7,578 nt of DNA from Planctomycetales bacterium (GTDB taxonomy: Bacteria; Planctomycetota; Phycisphaerae; SM23-33). Shown here one piece after another: positions 1 through 5,552 of the stretch. The stretch covers positions 1 through 7,578 of the forward strand of contig JAUVIQ010000154.1 in assembly GCA_030592655.1 (NCBI GenBank), in the 5' to 3' direction. The notes under the pieces were generated by a model that worked only from the letters and a program-made list of their open reading frames with translations, searched no databases and had not been told where the DNA came from. Position 1 is the stretch's first letter, and every line of letters begins with the position of its first letter. Made by a program: the position numbers and the translations under genes.

Positions 1-33
1 CCATGAAGGACTTCTCCTTGAAATCAACCAATA

Positions 34-103
34 GTGGAATATTACCCACCAGTGGCGAAATTGTTGTGGGAAATATTACCCAACAGTCCGGGGTGATTAC
101 CCC
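34..103. promoter_or_regulatory. Cluster of three ATTACCC-centred near-palindromes in the protease leader
   Basis: ATTACCC occurs at 41-47, 75-81 and 96-102. The first two lie in an imperfect direct repeat (AATATTACCCA at 38-48 and 72-82, both preceded by GTGG and followed by a CAGT). The second is a near-palindrome at 67-82 (TGGG, central AATATT, CCCA; one mismatched pair). The third is a near-palindrome at 90-103 (GGGGT/ACCCC arms). The cluster ends about 145 nt before the start codon of the protease gene. This fits a set of operator sites for an unknown regulator, but that function is inference. I see no convincing -35/-10 pair; TATAGT at 146-151 could be a -10 element but has no good -35 partner. 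Confidence 0.35.
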
Positions 104-237
104 TTTCTGCCGACAGAAAAATAATTTTGGAATTTGTGGATTTTTTATAGTGTTCTTTTCGTCTAATTCAGGTAGAATGCATATCAGGAGCTGGATCAAA
201 CAACACCCAATCACAGCAATGCAGTTTGGAGCGGAAT

Positions 238-242
238 GGAGG
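238..242 (+). promoter_or_regulatory. Ribosome binding site deciding the protease start
   Basis: GGAGG lies 7 nt before the ATG at 250. It favours that ATG over the in-frame TTG at 226, which would place this site inside the coding region and add eight non-hydrophobic residues before the signal peptide. Confidence 0.75.
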
Positions 243-249
243 TTCCACG

Positions 250-1080
250 ATGAAACGACTTGGTATTCTTACTACTTGTGTAGTGGTATTTCTCTGTGGG
301 GAGGTTTTCGGGACTAACCTGGTGATTCGGGAGTATGACGCGAAGCGGCACGACAGGTTTTACGTCGGCGACGACAAGGCATTTATCGGGGACCCATTGG
401 ATTGGTCCGGCGTCAGCAGAACGCAGCGGGACGTATCGGGGGCTGTGTCGTATTGGGTTACGATGATCTCCCCGACGTATTTCGTCTCGGCGAACCACTG
501 GTCCCCGGGTGCGGGCGAGACGGTCCGTTTTTATGAGGGCAACGATCCAGCCGGTCCCACCCACGATTACACCATAGCGTCCTGGGGACACAGGGTAACG
601 ACGGACAGGGACCTGTACATCGGCAAACTGACCGAGAGCCTTGACCCATCTCACAATATTTGCTATTACCCCGTGCTCGAATTACCTTCGCGGGACGACT
701 ATCTGGACCGTGATCTTTTCGTGTACGGCATGCCGGACCGTGTCGGGCACAACACCGTTGACTCTATCGACAGCAACGACGATATGTGGTTCTATTACGA
801 CGACCTAAGCGATCCCGACGAGGCAAAGACGGTCTCCGGCAACTCTGGCGGGCCTAGTTTCATAGTCTGCGACGGCGCCTTGGCGCTGGTCGGAACCCAC
901 CATTACTCCTGCGGAGATTCCTTCGTTCCGGAGCACATCGACAACCTGAATTACTGGATGTCCGACGACGGCAGCGACGAGCGTGTTACCGTCGTTCCCG
1001 AACCGGCAACCTTGAGCCTCGTCGCAATATGCCTGGGGATGCTGGTTACACGTCGAAAATTAAGGAGACGGAGCATTTAA
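250..1080 (+). CDS. Secreted trypsin-like serine protease with PEP-CTERM sorting signal
   Basis: This 276-residue protein is predicted to be exported and to cleave peptide bonds as a chymotrypsin-fold (S1-like) serine protease. Residues 1-21 form a signal peptide: MKR, a hydrophobic core, then a likely cleavage after VFG. The catalytic triad can be placed as His83 (FVSANHW, the TAAHC-like site), Asp121 (RDLYIGKL) and Ser199 (SGNSGGP, the family's GDSGGP site). Cys207 and Cys221 could form a disulfide. The C-terminus carries VPEPATLS (249-256), a short hydrophobic stretch to about 266, and a basic tail RRKLRRRS. That is the PEP-CTERM layout recognised by exosortases, which would remove the tail and probably tether or release the protein at the surface. 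The start at ATG 250 is backed by GGAGG 7 nt upstream. It stands alone, convergent with the next gene. Its substrate is unknown. Family call is strong; activity is inferred from motifs. Confidence 0.88.
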   Translation: MKRLGILTTCVVVFLCGEVFGTNLVIREYDAKRHDRFYVGDDKAFIGDPLDWSGVSRTQRDVSGAVSYWVTMISPTYFVSANHWSPGAGETVRFYEGNDPAGPTHDYTIASWGHRVTTDRDLYIGKLTESLDPSHNICYYPVLELPSRDDYLDRDLFVYGMPDRVGHNTVDSIDSNDDMWFYYDDLSDPDEAKTVSGNSGGPSFIVCDGALALVGTHHYSCGDSFVPEHIDNLNYWMSDDGSDERVTVVPEPATLSLVAICLGMLVTRRKLRRRSI

Positions 1081-1112
1081 CTGTTTATCTCGATTATCTA
1101 CATCTACACCGC

Positions 1113-1466
1113 TCACGAAACTTCCGCGCCGGGCGGGATTTGATCGTCGGGCGTAATCGCAACGACCCTTCGATCTTCGCCGTCCATATAAGAGGCTGCA
1201 AGGAGCATGGCGTTGGATTCCAAGCCTCGCATCTTCCGGGGCTGGAGGTTGGTTACGACTACGACGTTCTTTCTGAGAAGCGAATCGGGCGGACAGTATT
1301 CCTTCAACCCGGCGATAATCTGCCGCTGCTCGGTTCCCAGGTCGATATCCAGGACGAGCAACTTGTCGGCATTGGGATGGTCGCTGACAGCCGTTATCTT
1401 GGCTATGCGAAGGTCGAGTTTGCAGAAGTCGTCGTAACTGATAACAGGTTTTGCCTGGTCGTCCAT
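1113..1466 (-). CDS. Stand-alone tRNA-binding domain protein (MetRS-beta/Trbp111/CsaA type)
   Basis: This 117-residue protein is a single OB-fold tRNA-binding domain of the kind found at the C-terminus of methionyl-tRNA synthetase and as free Trbp111 or CsaA. Diagnostic stretches are FCKLDLRIAKI (14-24), HPNADKLLVLDIDLG (30-44), RQIIAGL (48-54) and NLQPRKMRG followed by ESNAMLLAA (73-91). In the family such proteins bind the outside corner of tRNA and can raise the efficiency of MetRS; many databases name it methionine--tRNA ligase subunit beta. The catalytic MetRS domain is absent, so it cannot charge tRNA itself. ATG at 1466 is chosen because AAGGAG lies 7 nt upstream on this strand; an in-frame extension to 1547 would run through the inverted repeat and add unrelated residues. 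It is divergent from manA. A CsaA-like chaperone role is a less likely alternative. Confidence 0.9.
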   Translation of the reverse strand: MDDQAKPVISYDDFCKLDLRIAKITAVSDHPNADKLLVLDIDLGTEQRQIIAGLKEYCPPDSLLRKNVVVVTNLQPRKMRGLESNAMLLAASYMDGEDRRVVAITPDDQIPPGAEVS

Positions 1467-1473
1467 TTTGGGG

Positions 1474-1479
1474 CTCCTT
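1474..1479 (-). promoter_or_regulatory. Ribosome binding site of the tRNA-binding protein gene
   Basis: AAGGAG (read on the minus strand) lies 7 nt before the ATG at 1466-1464 and selects this start over an upstream in-frame ATG at 1547 that lies in the loop of the inverted repeat. Confidence 0.75.
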
Positions 1480-1485
1480 GTAAAA

Positions 1486-1582
1486 AATAGTCCACGGATT
1501 ACACAGATTACACGGATTAGTTTTTTTAAGCAATTCGCGTAATTCATAAAATCAGTGTAATCTGTGTAATCCGTGGACTATT
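1486..1582. repeat. Long inverted repeat made of tandem nonamers in a divergent promoter region
   Basis: The arms 1486-1513 and 1555-1582 are perfect inverted copies of 28 bp. Allowing one mismatch they extend to 1486-1518 and 1550-1582 (33 bp), leaving a 31-nt AT-rich loop. The sequence also has a 9-nt period. On the plus strand five units tile 1532-1576: AATTCGCGT, AATTCATAA, AATCAGTGT, AATCTGTGT, AATCCGTGG. The left arm read on the minus strand gives AATCCGTGT, AATCTGTGT, AATCCGTGG, then ACTA. The repeat fills 97 of the 143 nt between the divergent starts at 1466 and 1610, so at least one promoter should lie in or beside it. TAAAAT at 1547-1552, in the loop and its edge, is a possible -10 element for manA. 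No flanking target-site duplication or transposase is seen. From memory, similar repeats are scattered between genes in many environmental bacterial genomes. Confidence 0.95.
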
Positions 1583-1596
1583 CTGTTTTCAATGTT

Positions 1597-1603
1597 GGAA
1601 GGA
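1597..1603 (+). promoter_or_regulatory. Ribosome binding site deciding the manA start
   Basis: GGAAGGA lies 6 nt before the ATG at 1610. It falls inside the six-residue extension that would be translated from the in-frame ATG at 1592, so 1610 is the preferred start. Confidence 0.75.
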
Positions 1604-1609
1604 ACAAGC

Positions 1610-2590
1610 ATGAGCGTATATCCGTACAAGTTCGAGCCGGTGTATAAGGAAAAGATTTGGGGCGGGCGGGTGCTGGAGCGTTTGTTCGGGCGAGACTTAC
1701 CTGCCGGGGAGAAAATAGGCGAGAGTTGGGAACTGGCTGACCTGCCCGAAGGACAATCCGTCGTAAGCAATGGCCCGGACGCCGGCAAGACGCTCAACTC
1801 GCTTCTGGTCGAGAAGGCTGACGAAATCCTCGGCCCAGGCGTGTCCCTTGACGATGGTCGCTTCCCGCTGCTGCTGAAACTGCTCGACGCCAACGATATC
1901 CTAAGCCTCCAGGTTCACCCGGACGAACAGGCTGCTGCCGAGTTAGGTCCGCCAGCGAAATTCAAGACCGAATGCTGGTATGTCCTCGAAAGCCGGGATG
2001 GATACATTCTCAAAGGCGCCAAACCGGGCATCGGCGAAGAAAATTTCCGCAAGGCAATCGCCGCAGAGGCCGATGGCGATAGCGAAAATTCGTTCGATGA
2101 CCTTCTTGAGCGGCTCGACGTATCTGCCGGCGATTTCCATTACCTCCCAGCCGGAACCGTTCACGCCCTCGGCCCCGGCGTGGTGCTGGCAGAGATTCAA
2201 ACGCCGTCGTACACCACCTATCGCATCAGCGACTGGGGAAGAGGACGCGAGGTTCATGTCGAAGAGGCGCTCAAGTGCATCCATTACGACTCCGCCGTCG
2301 AGCCGCCCGGAGCAGGCGACAACATACTTGTAAGCACGCCGTGGTTCATCGTCCGCCGAGTTGTACTGGCTGAAAGACGGAAGGAACTCACCGAGGGCGA
2401 TTGCACTACATGGATGACATTGGCCGGCAAGGGGCAACTTACCTGTGCGGGCCTTGATGAACCGGTGGCGATTTCGGCAGGTGACACCGTGCTCATCCCA
2501 GCGGGGATAAAGAAACCGGCCGTAACGGTCAAAGAGCAGATAACGCTTCTGGAAATAACATTGCCGAAGGGCATAGAGCATAGGGCGTAA
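1610..2590 (+). CDS. manA: Mannose-6-phosphate isomerase, type I (class I, bacterial short form)
   Basis: This cytoplasmic zinc enzyme interconverts fructose-6-phosphate and mannose-6-phosphate, the entry to GDP-mannose and mannose-derived sugars for surface polysaccharide. The 326-residue length matches the short bacterial form. The four metal ligands of the family can be placed: Gln101 and His103 (SLQVHPDE), Glu121 (KTECWYVL) and His185 (AGTVHALG). The catalytic Arg is Arg205 in TTYRISDWGR. The N-terminus FEPVYKEKIWGG and GESWELAD (38-45) are also family hallmarks, and the C-terminal part forms the second cupin-like barrel. GGAAGGA 6 nt upstream supports the start. The inverted repeat ends 27 nt before the start codon. 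The pseudouridine synthase gene follows after 7 nt, so both are probably on one transcript. Its place just upstream of export genes suggests precursor supply for the exported polymer, which is inference; it could equally serve mannose catabolism. Confidence 0.94.
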   Translation: MSVYPYKFEPVYKEKIWGGRVLERLFGRDLPAGEKIGESWELADLPEGQSVVSNGPDAGKTLNSLLVEKADEILGPGVSLDDGRFPLLLKLLDANDILSLQVHPDEQAAAELGPPAKFKTECWYVLESRDGYILKGAKPGIGEENFRKAIAAEADGDSENSFDDLLERLDVSAGDFHYLPAGTVHALGPGVVLAEIQTPSYTTYRISDWGRGREVHVEEALKCIHYDSAVEPPGAGDNILVSTPWFIVRRVVLAERRKELTEGDCTTWMTLAGKGQLTCAGLDEPVAISAGDTVLIPAGIKKPAVTVKEQITLLEITLPKGIEHRA

Positions 2591-2597
2591 GAAGAAG

Positions 2598-3368
2598 ATG
2601 GAAAAGGTTCGAATTCAGAAGGTTCTGGCAGCAGCGGGTGTGGCTTCGCGGCGGGCTGTCGAGCAGATGGTTCTTGACGGTCGCGTTACCGTCAACGGGG
2701 AAGTTATCTCGGCATTGCCCTGCTTTGTTACCGAAGCCGACGAAATCCGCCTCGACGGCCAAACCATTCGCAATCGCCCGGAAAAGAAGGTCTATATCCT
2801 CCTGAATAAGCCTCGCGGCGTAATCTGCACACAGCGGGACGAAACCGGACGGAATCGCCCTCGTGCAATCGACGTCGTTGGATGGGCGGGCCTGCGGGTG
2901 TACTGCGTAGGCAGACTCGATGCCGACAGCACCGGGCTTATTATCCTGACCAACGACGGCGAACTGACCAACCGCCTGACGCATCCGCGTTACGGCGTGG
3001 TAAAGACTTACATCGCCCGCGTTGAAGGTCGCGTAACCGCAGAAGAGTTGGCTTCGCTACGTAGCGGGATATTCCTTGGCCCGCAAAAATCGCCCGACGG
3101 CAGGGCCAAGCGTAAAAGCCCGAAGTCCCCGGCCAAGGCGTCGGTAAGGGTAATTCGTCGCGGACCAAAGGAGAGCCTTCTGGAGCTGCGGGTATCCGAA
3201 GGTCGAAATCGCCAGGTGCGTCGTATGCTGGCGCGGGTGGGGCACAAGGTTTTTCGTTTGCATCGGTCGTCCATCGGGCCGATACCCGACCGCGGATTGA
3301 AGATAGGACGATTCCGTCGTCTCGATACGTCCGAAGTTTCGGCATTGCGAAAAGTTGCAGGAATTTGA
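2598..3368 (+). CDS. rRNA pseudouridine synthase, RsuA/RluB/RluE/RluF family
   Basis: This 256-residue enzyme should convert a specific uridine in rRNA to pseudouridine. An S4 RNA-binding domain spans about 3-50 (RIQKVLAAAGVASRRAVEQMV, then VTVNGE). The catalytic domain follows: LLNKPRGVICT (68-78), GRLDADSTGLIILTNDG (105-121) with catalytic Asp108, and EGRNRQVRRM (201-210) plus LHRSSIGP. The S4 domain and single-domain layout favour an RluB-like enzyme (23S rRNA, U2605 in E. coli), but RsuA or RluF activity cannot be excluded, so no symbol is given. A lysine/arginine-rich insertion at about 161-181 (SPDGRAKRKSPKSPAK) replaces the usual short loop and may add RNA contacts. The ATG at 2598 has only a weak purine-rich GAAGAAG before it; with a 7-nt gap after manA, translational coupling is likely. 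It is a housekeeping gene riding with manA. Confidence 0.93.
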   Translation: MEKVRIQKVLAAAGVASRRAVEQMVLDGRVTVNGEVISALPCFVTEADEIRLDGQTIRNRPEKKVYILLNKPRGVICTQRDETGRNRPRAIDVVGWAGLRVYCVGRLDADSTGLIILTNDGELTNRLTHPRYGVVKTYIARVEGRVTAEELASLRSGIFLGPQKSPDGRAKRKSPKSPAKASVRVIRRGPKESLLELRVSEGRNRQVRRMLARVGHKVFRLHRSSIGPIPDRGLKIGRFRRLDTSEVSALRKVAGI

Positions 3369-3405
3369 TTGCCAGGTCGTTGTCCGGCTAGGTATTATCT
3401 GCAGA

Positions 3406-3437
3406 GCGAAGATTTTTCTTCGCAAAACGGCGTTTTT
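3406..3437 (+). terminator. Possible terminator hairpin after the pseudouridine synthase gene
   Basis: A 7-bp stem GCGAAGA/TCTTCGC (3406-3412 with 3417-3423) closes a four-T loop, about 38 nt after the stop codon at 3366-3368. A run of six T occurs at 3432-3437, but 8 nt separate it from the stem, and an alternative small hairpin AAAAC/GTTTT precedes the T run. The geometry is not that of a textbook intrinsic terminator, so the call is tentative. It would separate the manA transcript from the export operon. Confidence 0.35.
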
Positions 3438-3554
3438 TGCTGCGGGCGATGCGTTCATAACCTCAAGTTCTGAACGGGTATGGACGAAAAATGTTGTAAC
3501 GCCGTCGAAGAGGCGTTTCTGTGCACAGACAAAACCTTACGCGGATGGAGAATG
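3438..3554. other. Gene-free spacer before the export operon
   Basis: Together with the hairpin region this makes a 186-nt gap between the pseudouridine synthase stop and the lipoprotein start. The promoter of the export operon is expected here, but I see no convincing -35/-10 pair and no sigma-54 type GG/GC pair. An in-frame ATG at 3480 would extend the next gene through this stretch with 25 residues that do not fit before a lipoprotein signal. GGAG at 3547-3550 is the best ribosome binding site in it. Confidence 0.4.
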
Positions 3555-4346
3555 ATGTTGATGCGTTTTCTTGCGGGTGTAACGACGATCGTTTCTCTGA
3601 CAGCATTGCTGGCAGGATGCAATGCCGCCGTCAGCCCGGAAGCAAAGGGGTATTTGCAGTCTGCCGACACAGCCTTCCGTCGCGAGGACGACCAGGCCGC
3701 CATTGAAGCAACTTCACGCTTTATCCGGATGCACCCGCGTCTGGAAGAGTCCGGCGAAGCGTATTACATCCGGGGACTGGCTCGCTGCCGGGAAGGAAAA
3801 ATCAACGCCGGTAAAGACGACCTGCAAACCGCGCTGACGCTGACGAAACGCAAGGACCTGATTGCCCTGGTGAACTGCCGGCTTGGAGATATGTCTTATC
3901 AGTCCGGCGAGATGACGACGTCGGAAAAGTATTACCGCGCCGCCCTGGAATACGTCCGCCCCAAGGTGCCACCGGCGGACGAGGCGATGTACCGGCTCGG
4001 GTGTATCCTTCAGCGAGAGGGTCGCTGGCGCGAGGCGGACCTGTTCTTCAGTAAGGTGGTGCACTTTTTCGAGGGTACGGCGCTTGCCGAACGAGCAGCC
4101 GACCATTCACATGCCGTGCAATGGTCTATCCAGGCGGCGGCAATGAGCAATATAACTTCCGCGAAACATCTTCGGGGTCGGCTTCGGAGCGCCGGACTGA
4201 ACGCCCGAACCGACCTGGAACTCAAAAGCGGACGGGTAATGCGACTGGTTCGCGTCGGTTCCTATCGTACATACGGGCAGGCGCAGGCGGATTTAGGAAA
4301 AGTCAGAAGAATTGTTTCCGATGCCTTTATTACATCGGCGAGGTGA
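3555..4346 (+). CDS. TPR-repeat lipoprotein with C-terminal SPOR domain
   Basis: This protein of about 263 residues is a predicted periplasm-facing lipoprotein. The signal peptide MLMRFLAGV... ends in lipobox LLAG with Cys22. Residues about 30-180 form helical TPR-like repeats (for example YLQSADTAFRREDDQAAIEA, YYIRGLARCREGKINAGKDD, EAMYRLGCILQREGRWREAD), a scaffold for protein contacts. Residues 190-260 match a SPOR domain: WSIQAAAMSN, AKHLRGRLRSAGLNA, then RLVRVGSYRTYGQAQADL; SPOR domains bind peptidoglycan glycan strands lacking stem peptides. GGAG at 3547-3550 precedes three in-frame ATGs (3552, 3555, 3561); 3555 is a compromise and any of them keeps the lipobox. The stop overlaps the ribosome binding site of the Wza-like gene, with 5 nt between stop and start, so the two are co-translated. 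An envelope-anchoring or assembly role for the export machine is inference; the exact family is unrecognised. Confidence 0.85.
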   Translation: MLMRFLAGVTTIVSLTALLAGCNAAVSPEAKGYLQSADTAFRREDDQAAIEATSRFIRMHPRLEESGEAYYIRGLARCREGKINAGKDDLQTALTLTKRKDLIALVNCRLGDMSYQSGEMTTSEKYYRAALEYVRPKVPPADEAMYRLGCILQREGRWREADLFFSKVVHFFEGTALAERAADHSHAVQWSIQAAAMSNITSAKHLRGRLRSAGLNARTDLELKSGRVMRLVRVGSYRTYGQAQADLGKVRRIVSDAFITSAR

Positions 4347-4349
4347 AAA
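4340..4349 (+). promoter_or_regulatory. Ribosome binding site overlapping the upstream stop codon
   Basis: GAGGTGAAAA precedes the ATG at 4352, and the TGA inside it (4344-4346) is the stop codon of the SPOR lipoprotein. The identical 10-mer occurs at 5561-5570, directly before the Wzz-like start at 5571. The site selects 4352 over a much longer in-frame extension back to 4121 that lies within the lipoprotein gene. Confidence 0.7.
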
Positions 4350-4351
4350 TC

Positions 4352-5464
4352 ATGAACGGACCGCGTTTATTCGGAATTTTGATTACAATTGCGATGTTGT
4401 CCCTTGTAACGACTGGCTGCAAAACGGACGAGCAGGTCGATGCCAAACCCGAAATCCCGTCCGCTTTGTTCCAACAGCATTGGTCTGCGTCGGAAGTGCC
4501 CGTCGCGCACATCGTCAGACGGGACTACCGCATCCGTGAAGGCGACTCGCTGGAGGTGATATATCACGTCCGGCACCGGCGGAACCCCGACTATCGCGGC
4601 AAGATACAGGACCTCATCGCTGTCCGCTTCCCTTATAAACCATCGATGAACCAGGTCGAGAGGATTCAGTCGGATGGGATGATCAACCTCGACCTGATTG
4701 GAAGAATTCTGGCCTATGATCGAACAATCAAGGAAGTGGAGGAAGACCTCCAGGACAAGTACGGCAAGTTCATCAAGAAGCCTGTGATTACTGTCAGTTT
4801 CATGGAATCGAACGTCAGGATTGCCGAGTTGAAAGAGGCAATCAAGACCGCACCGCGCGGACAGGGCCGATTGGTCCCCGTTACGCCGGACGGTACAATT
4901 TCGGTGCCTTTCGTCGTCAGTATCCGTGCAGCCGGGAAAACCATCGAAGAACTGCATGCGGACCTCAACGAGGCGTACAAGGCTCTGGGGCTGGACGAAC
5001 TGGAAGTAACGGTTAACGTCCAGGCGGTCGCAGCCACGAGTATATATGTCTTCGGCGAAGTCAATAAACCTGGAATGCTCCGGACAGGCAAGGAGATTAC
5101 CCTGCTTCAGGCCATTGCCCGATCGGGCAGTTATGTTCCCGCTCGCGCCGAGTTGAGCCAGGTCGTACTGATTCGTCGCCGCCATCTTCCGAGACCGTCC
5201 GCGGCGATTATTAACGTTTTCCAACTGTTGGAGAATCGCGAAAGCGCCGACAAGAAACCGGTCAAATGCGACATGGCGAAATATCGATACGACATCTGGC
5301 TTGAGGACGGCGACATGGTGTACGTCCCGACCAGCGCTATTGCCAAACGCGCCGATTACATAGAATACGTCTGGGTACGCGGTATCCGCGCCGTCGGTGG
5401 ATTTACCAGCACCGCGAACTACAACGCCGTCGATGCCGTGGACTGGCTCGGACCGAACCCGTAA
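4352..5464 (+). CDS. Wza-like polysaccharide export outer-membrane lipoprotein (Poly_export + SLBB)
   Basis: This 370-residue lipoprotein belongs to the outer-membrane polysaccharide export (OPX) family, which forms or lines the channel through which capsule or exopolysaccharide leaves the periplasm. The signal peptide ends in LVTTGC with the lipidated Cys23. A polysaccharide export domain spans about 58-153: DYRIREGDSLEVIYHV, then SDGMINLDLIGRI, KEVEEDLQDKY and PVITVSF. A second similar half follows at 175-227: VTPDGTISVPFVVSI, KTIEELHADLNEAY, ELEVTVNV. An SLBB domain is at about 228-280: SIYVFGEVNKPGMLRTGKEITLLQAIARSGSY. DGDMVYVPTSAIAKRADYIEYV near the end resembles the C-terminal segment of family members. 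The start at 4352 gives a proper lipoprotein signal. The Wzz-like partner follows after 106 nt. The polymer made is unknown. Confidence 0.93.
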   Translation: MNGPRLFGILITIAMLSLVTTGCKTDEQVDAKPEIPSALFQQHWSASEVPVAHIVRRDYRIREGDSLEVIYHVRHRRNPDYRGKIQDLIAVRFPYKPSMNQVERIQSDGMINLDLIGRILAYDRTIKEVEEDLQDKYGKFIKKPVITVSFMESNVRIAELKEAIKTAPRGQGRLVPVTPDGTISVPFVVSIRAAGKTIEELHADLNEAYKALGLDELEVTVNVQAVAATSIYVFGEVNKPGMLRTGKEITLLQAIARSGSYVPARAELSQVVLIRRRHLPRPSAAIINVFQLLENRESADKKPVKCDMAKYRYDIWLEDGDMVYVPTSAIAKRADYIEYVWVRGIRAVGGFTSTANYNAVDAVDWLGPNP

Positions 5465-5475
5465 CCGGAAAACAG

Positions 5476-5552
5476 GTAGTCTGTAACCGACAGTCAGTAA
5501 TCGGAAAAAACAATCCGCTGTTCCCGACTACTGACTACCGACTACAGACTAC
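5476..5552. repeat. Inverted repeat made of tandem heptamers between the Wza-like and Wzz-like genes
   Basis: Two 29-nt arms (5476-5504 and 5524-5552) are inverted copies with 24 of 29 positions matching, separated by a 19-nt loop. All five differences are transitions, so a minus-strand RNA could still form G-U pairs there while a plus-strand RNA would have A-C mismatches. The right arm read on the minus strand is four perfect tandem heptamers: TAGTCTG, TAGTCGG, TAGTCAG, TAGTCGG. The left arm on the plus strand is a worn copy: TAGTCTG, TAACCGA, CAGTCAG, TAATCGG. The element begins 11 nt after the Wza-like stop and ends 18 nt before the next start. Possible roles are mRNA processing or partial termination inside the operon, or simply a dispersed intergenic repeat. 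Confidence 0.92.

Noticed and set aside
3..317. Open frame of 104 codons at the left edge, plus strand
   Set aside because: It overlaps the signal peptide region of the protease in another frame, has no recognisable domain, no ribosome binding site in view, and its first part is the AT-rich repeat leader.
1029..1490. Plus-strand open frame of 153 codons
   Set aside because: It is antisense to the tRNA-binding protein gene, whose family motifs and ribosome binding site are clear, and it overlaps the end of the protease.
1060..1533. Minus-strand open frame of 157 codons
   Set aside because: It is another frame over the tRNA-binding gene, rich in Arg, Pro and Cys, with no family resemblance.
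1486..1582. CRISPR-like or insertion-sequence reading of the repeat
   Set aside because: There are no unique spacers between equal repeats, no cas genes, no transposase and no target-site duplication; the 9-nt period and inverted symmetry explain it.
1943..2581. Minus-strand open frame of 212 codons
   Set aside because: It is antisense to manA and shows no domain; the metal ligands and catalytic residues of ManA on the other strand are unambiguous.
3365..3398. Promoter reading TTGATT (3365-3370) with TATTAT (3393-3398)
   Set aside because: The spacer is 22 nt, too long for a sigma-70 promoter, and the closer TTGTCC leaves only 7 nt.
4121..4351. N-terminal extension of the Wza-like protein by 77 codons
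   Set aside because: It lies inside the SPOR lipoprotein gene in another frame and would bury the lipoprotein signal peptide that begins at 4352.
4367..5224. Minus-strand open frame of 285 codons
   Set aside because: It is antisense to the Wza-like gene, without a start context or recognisable motif; long antisense frames are expected at this base composition.
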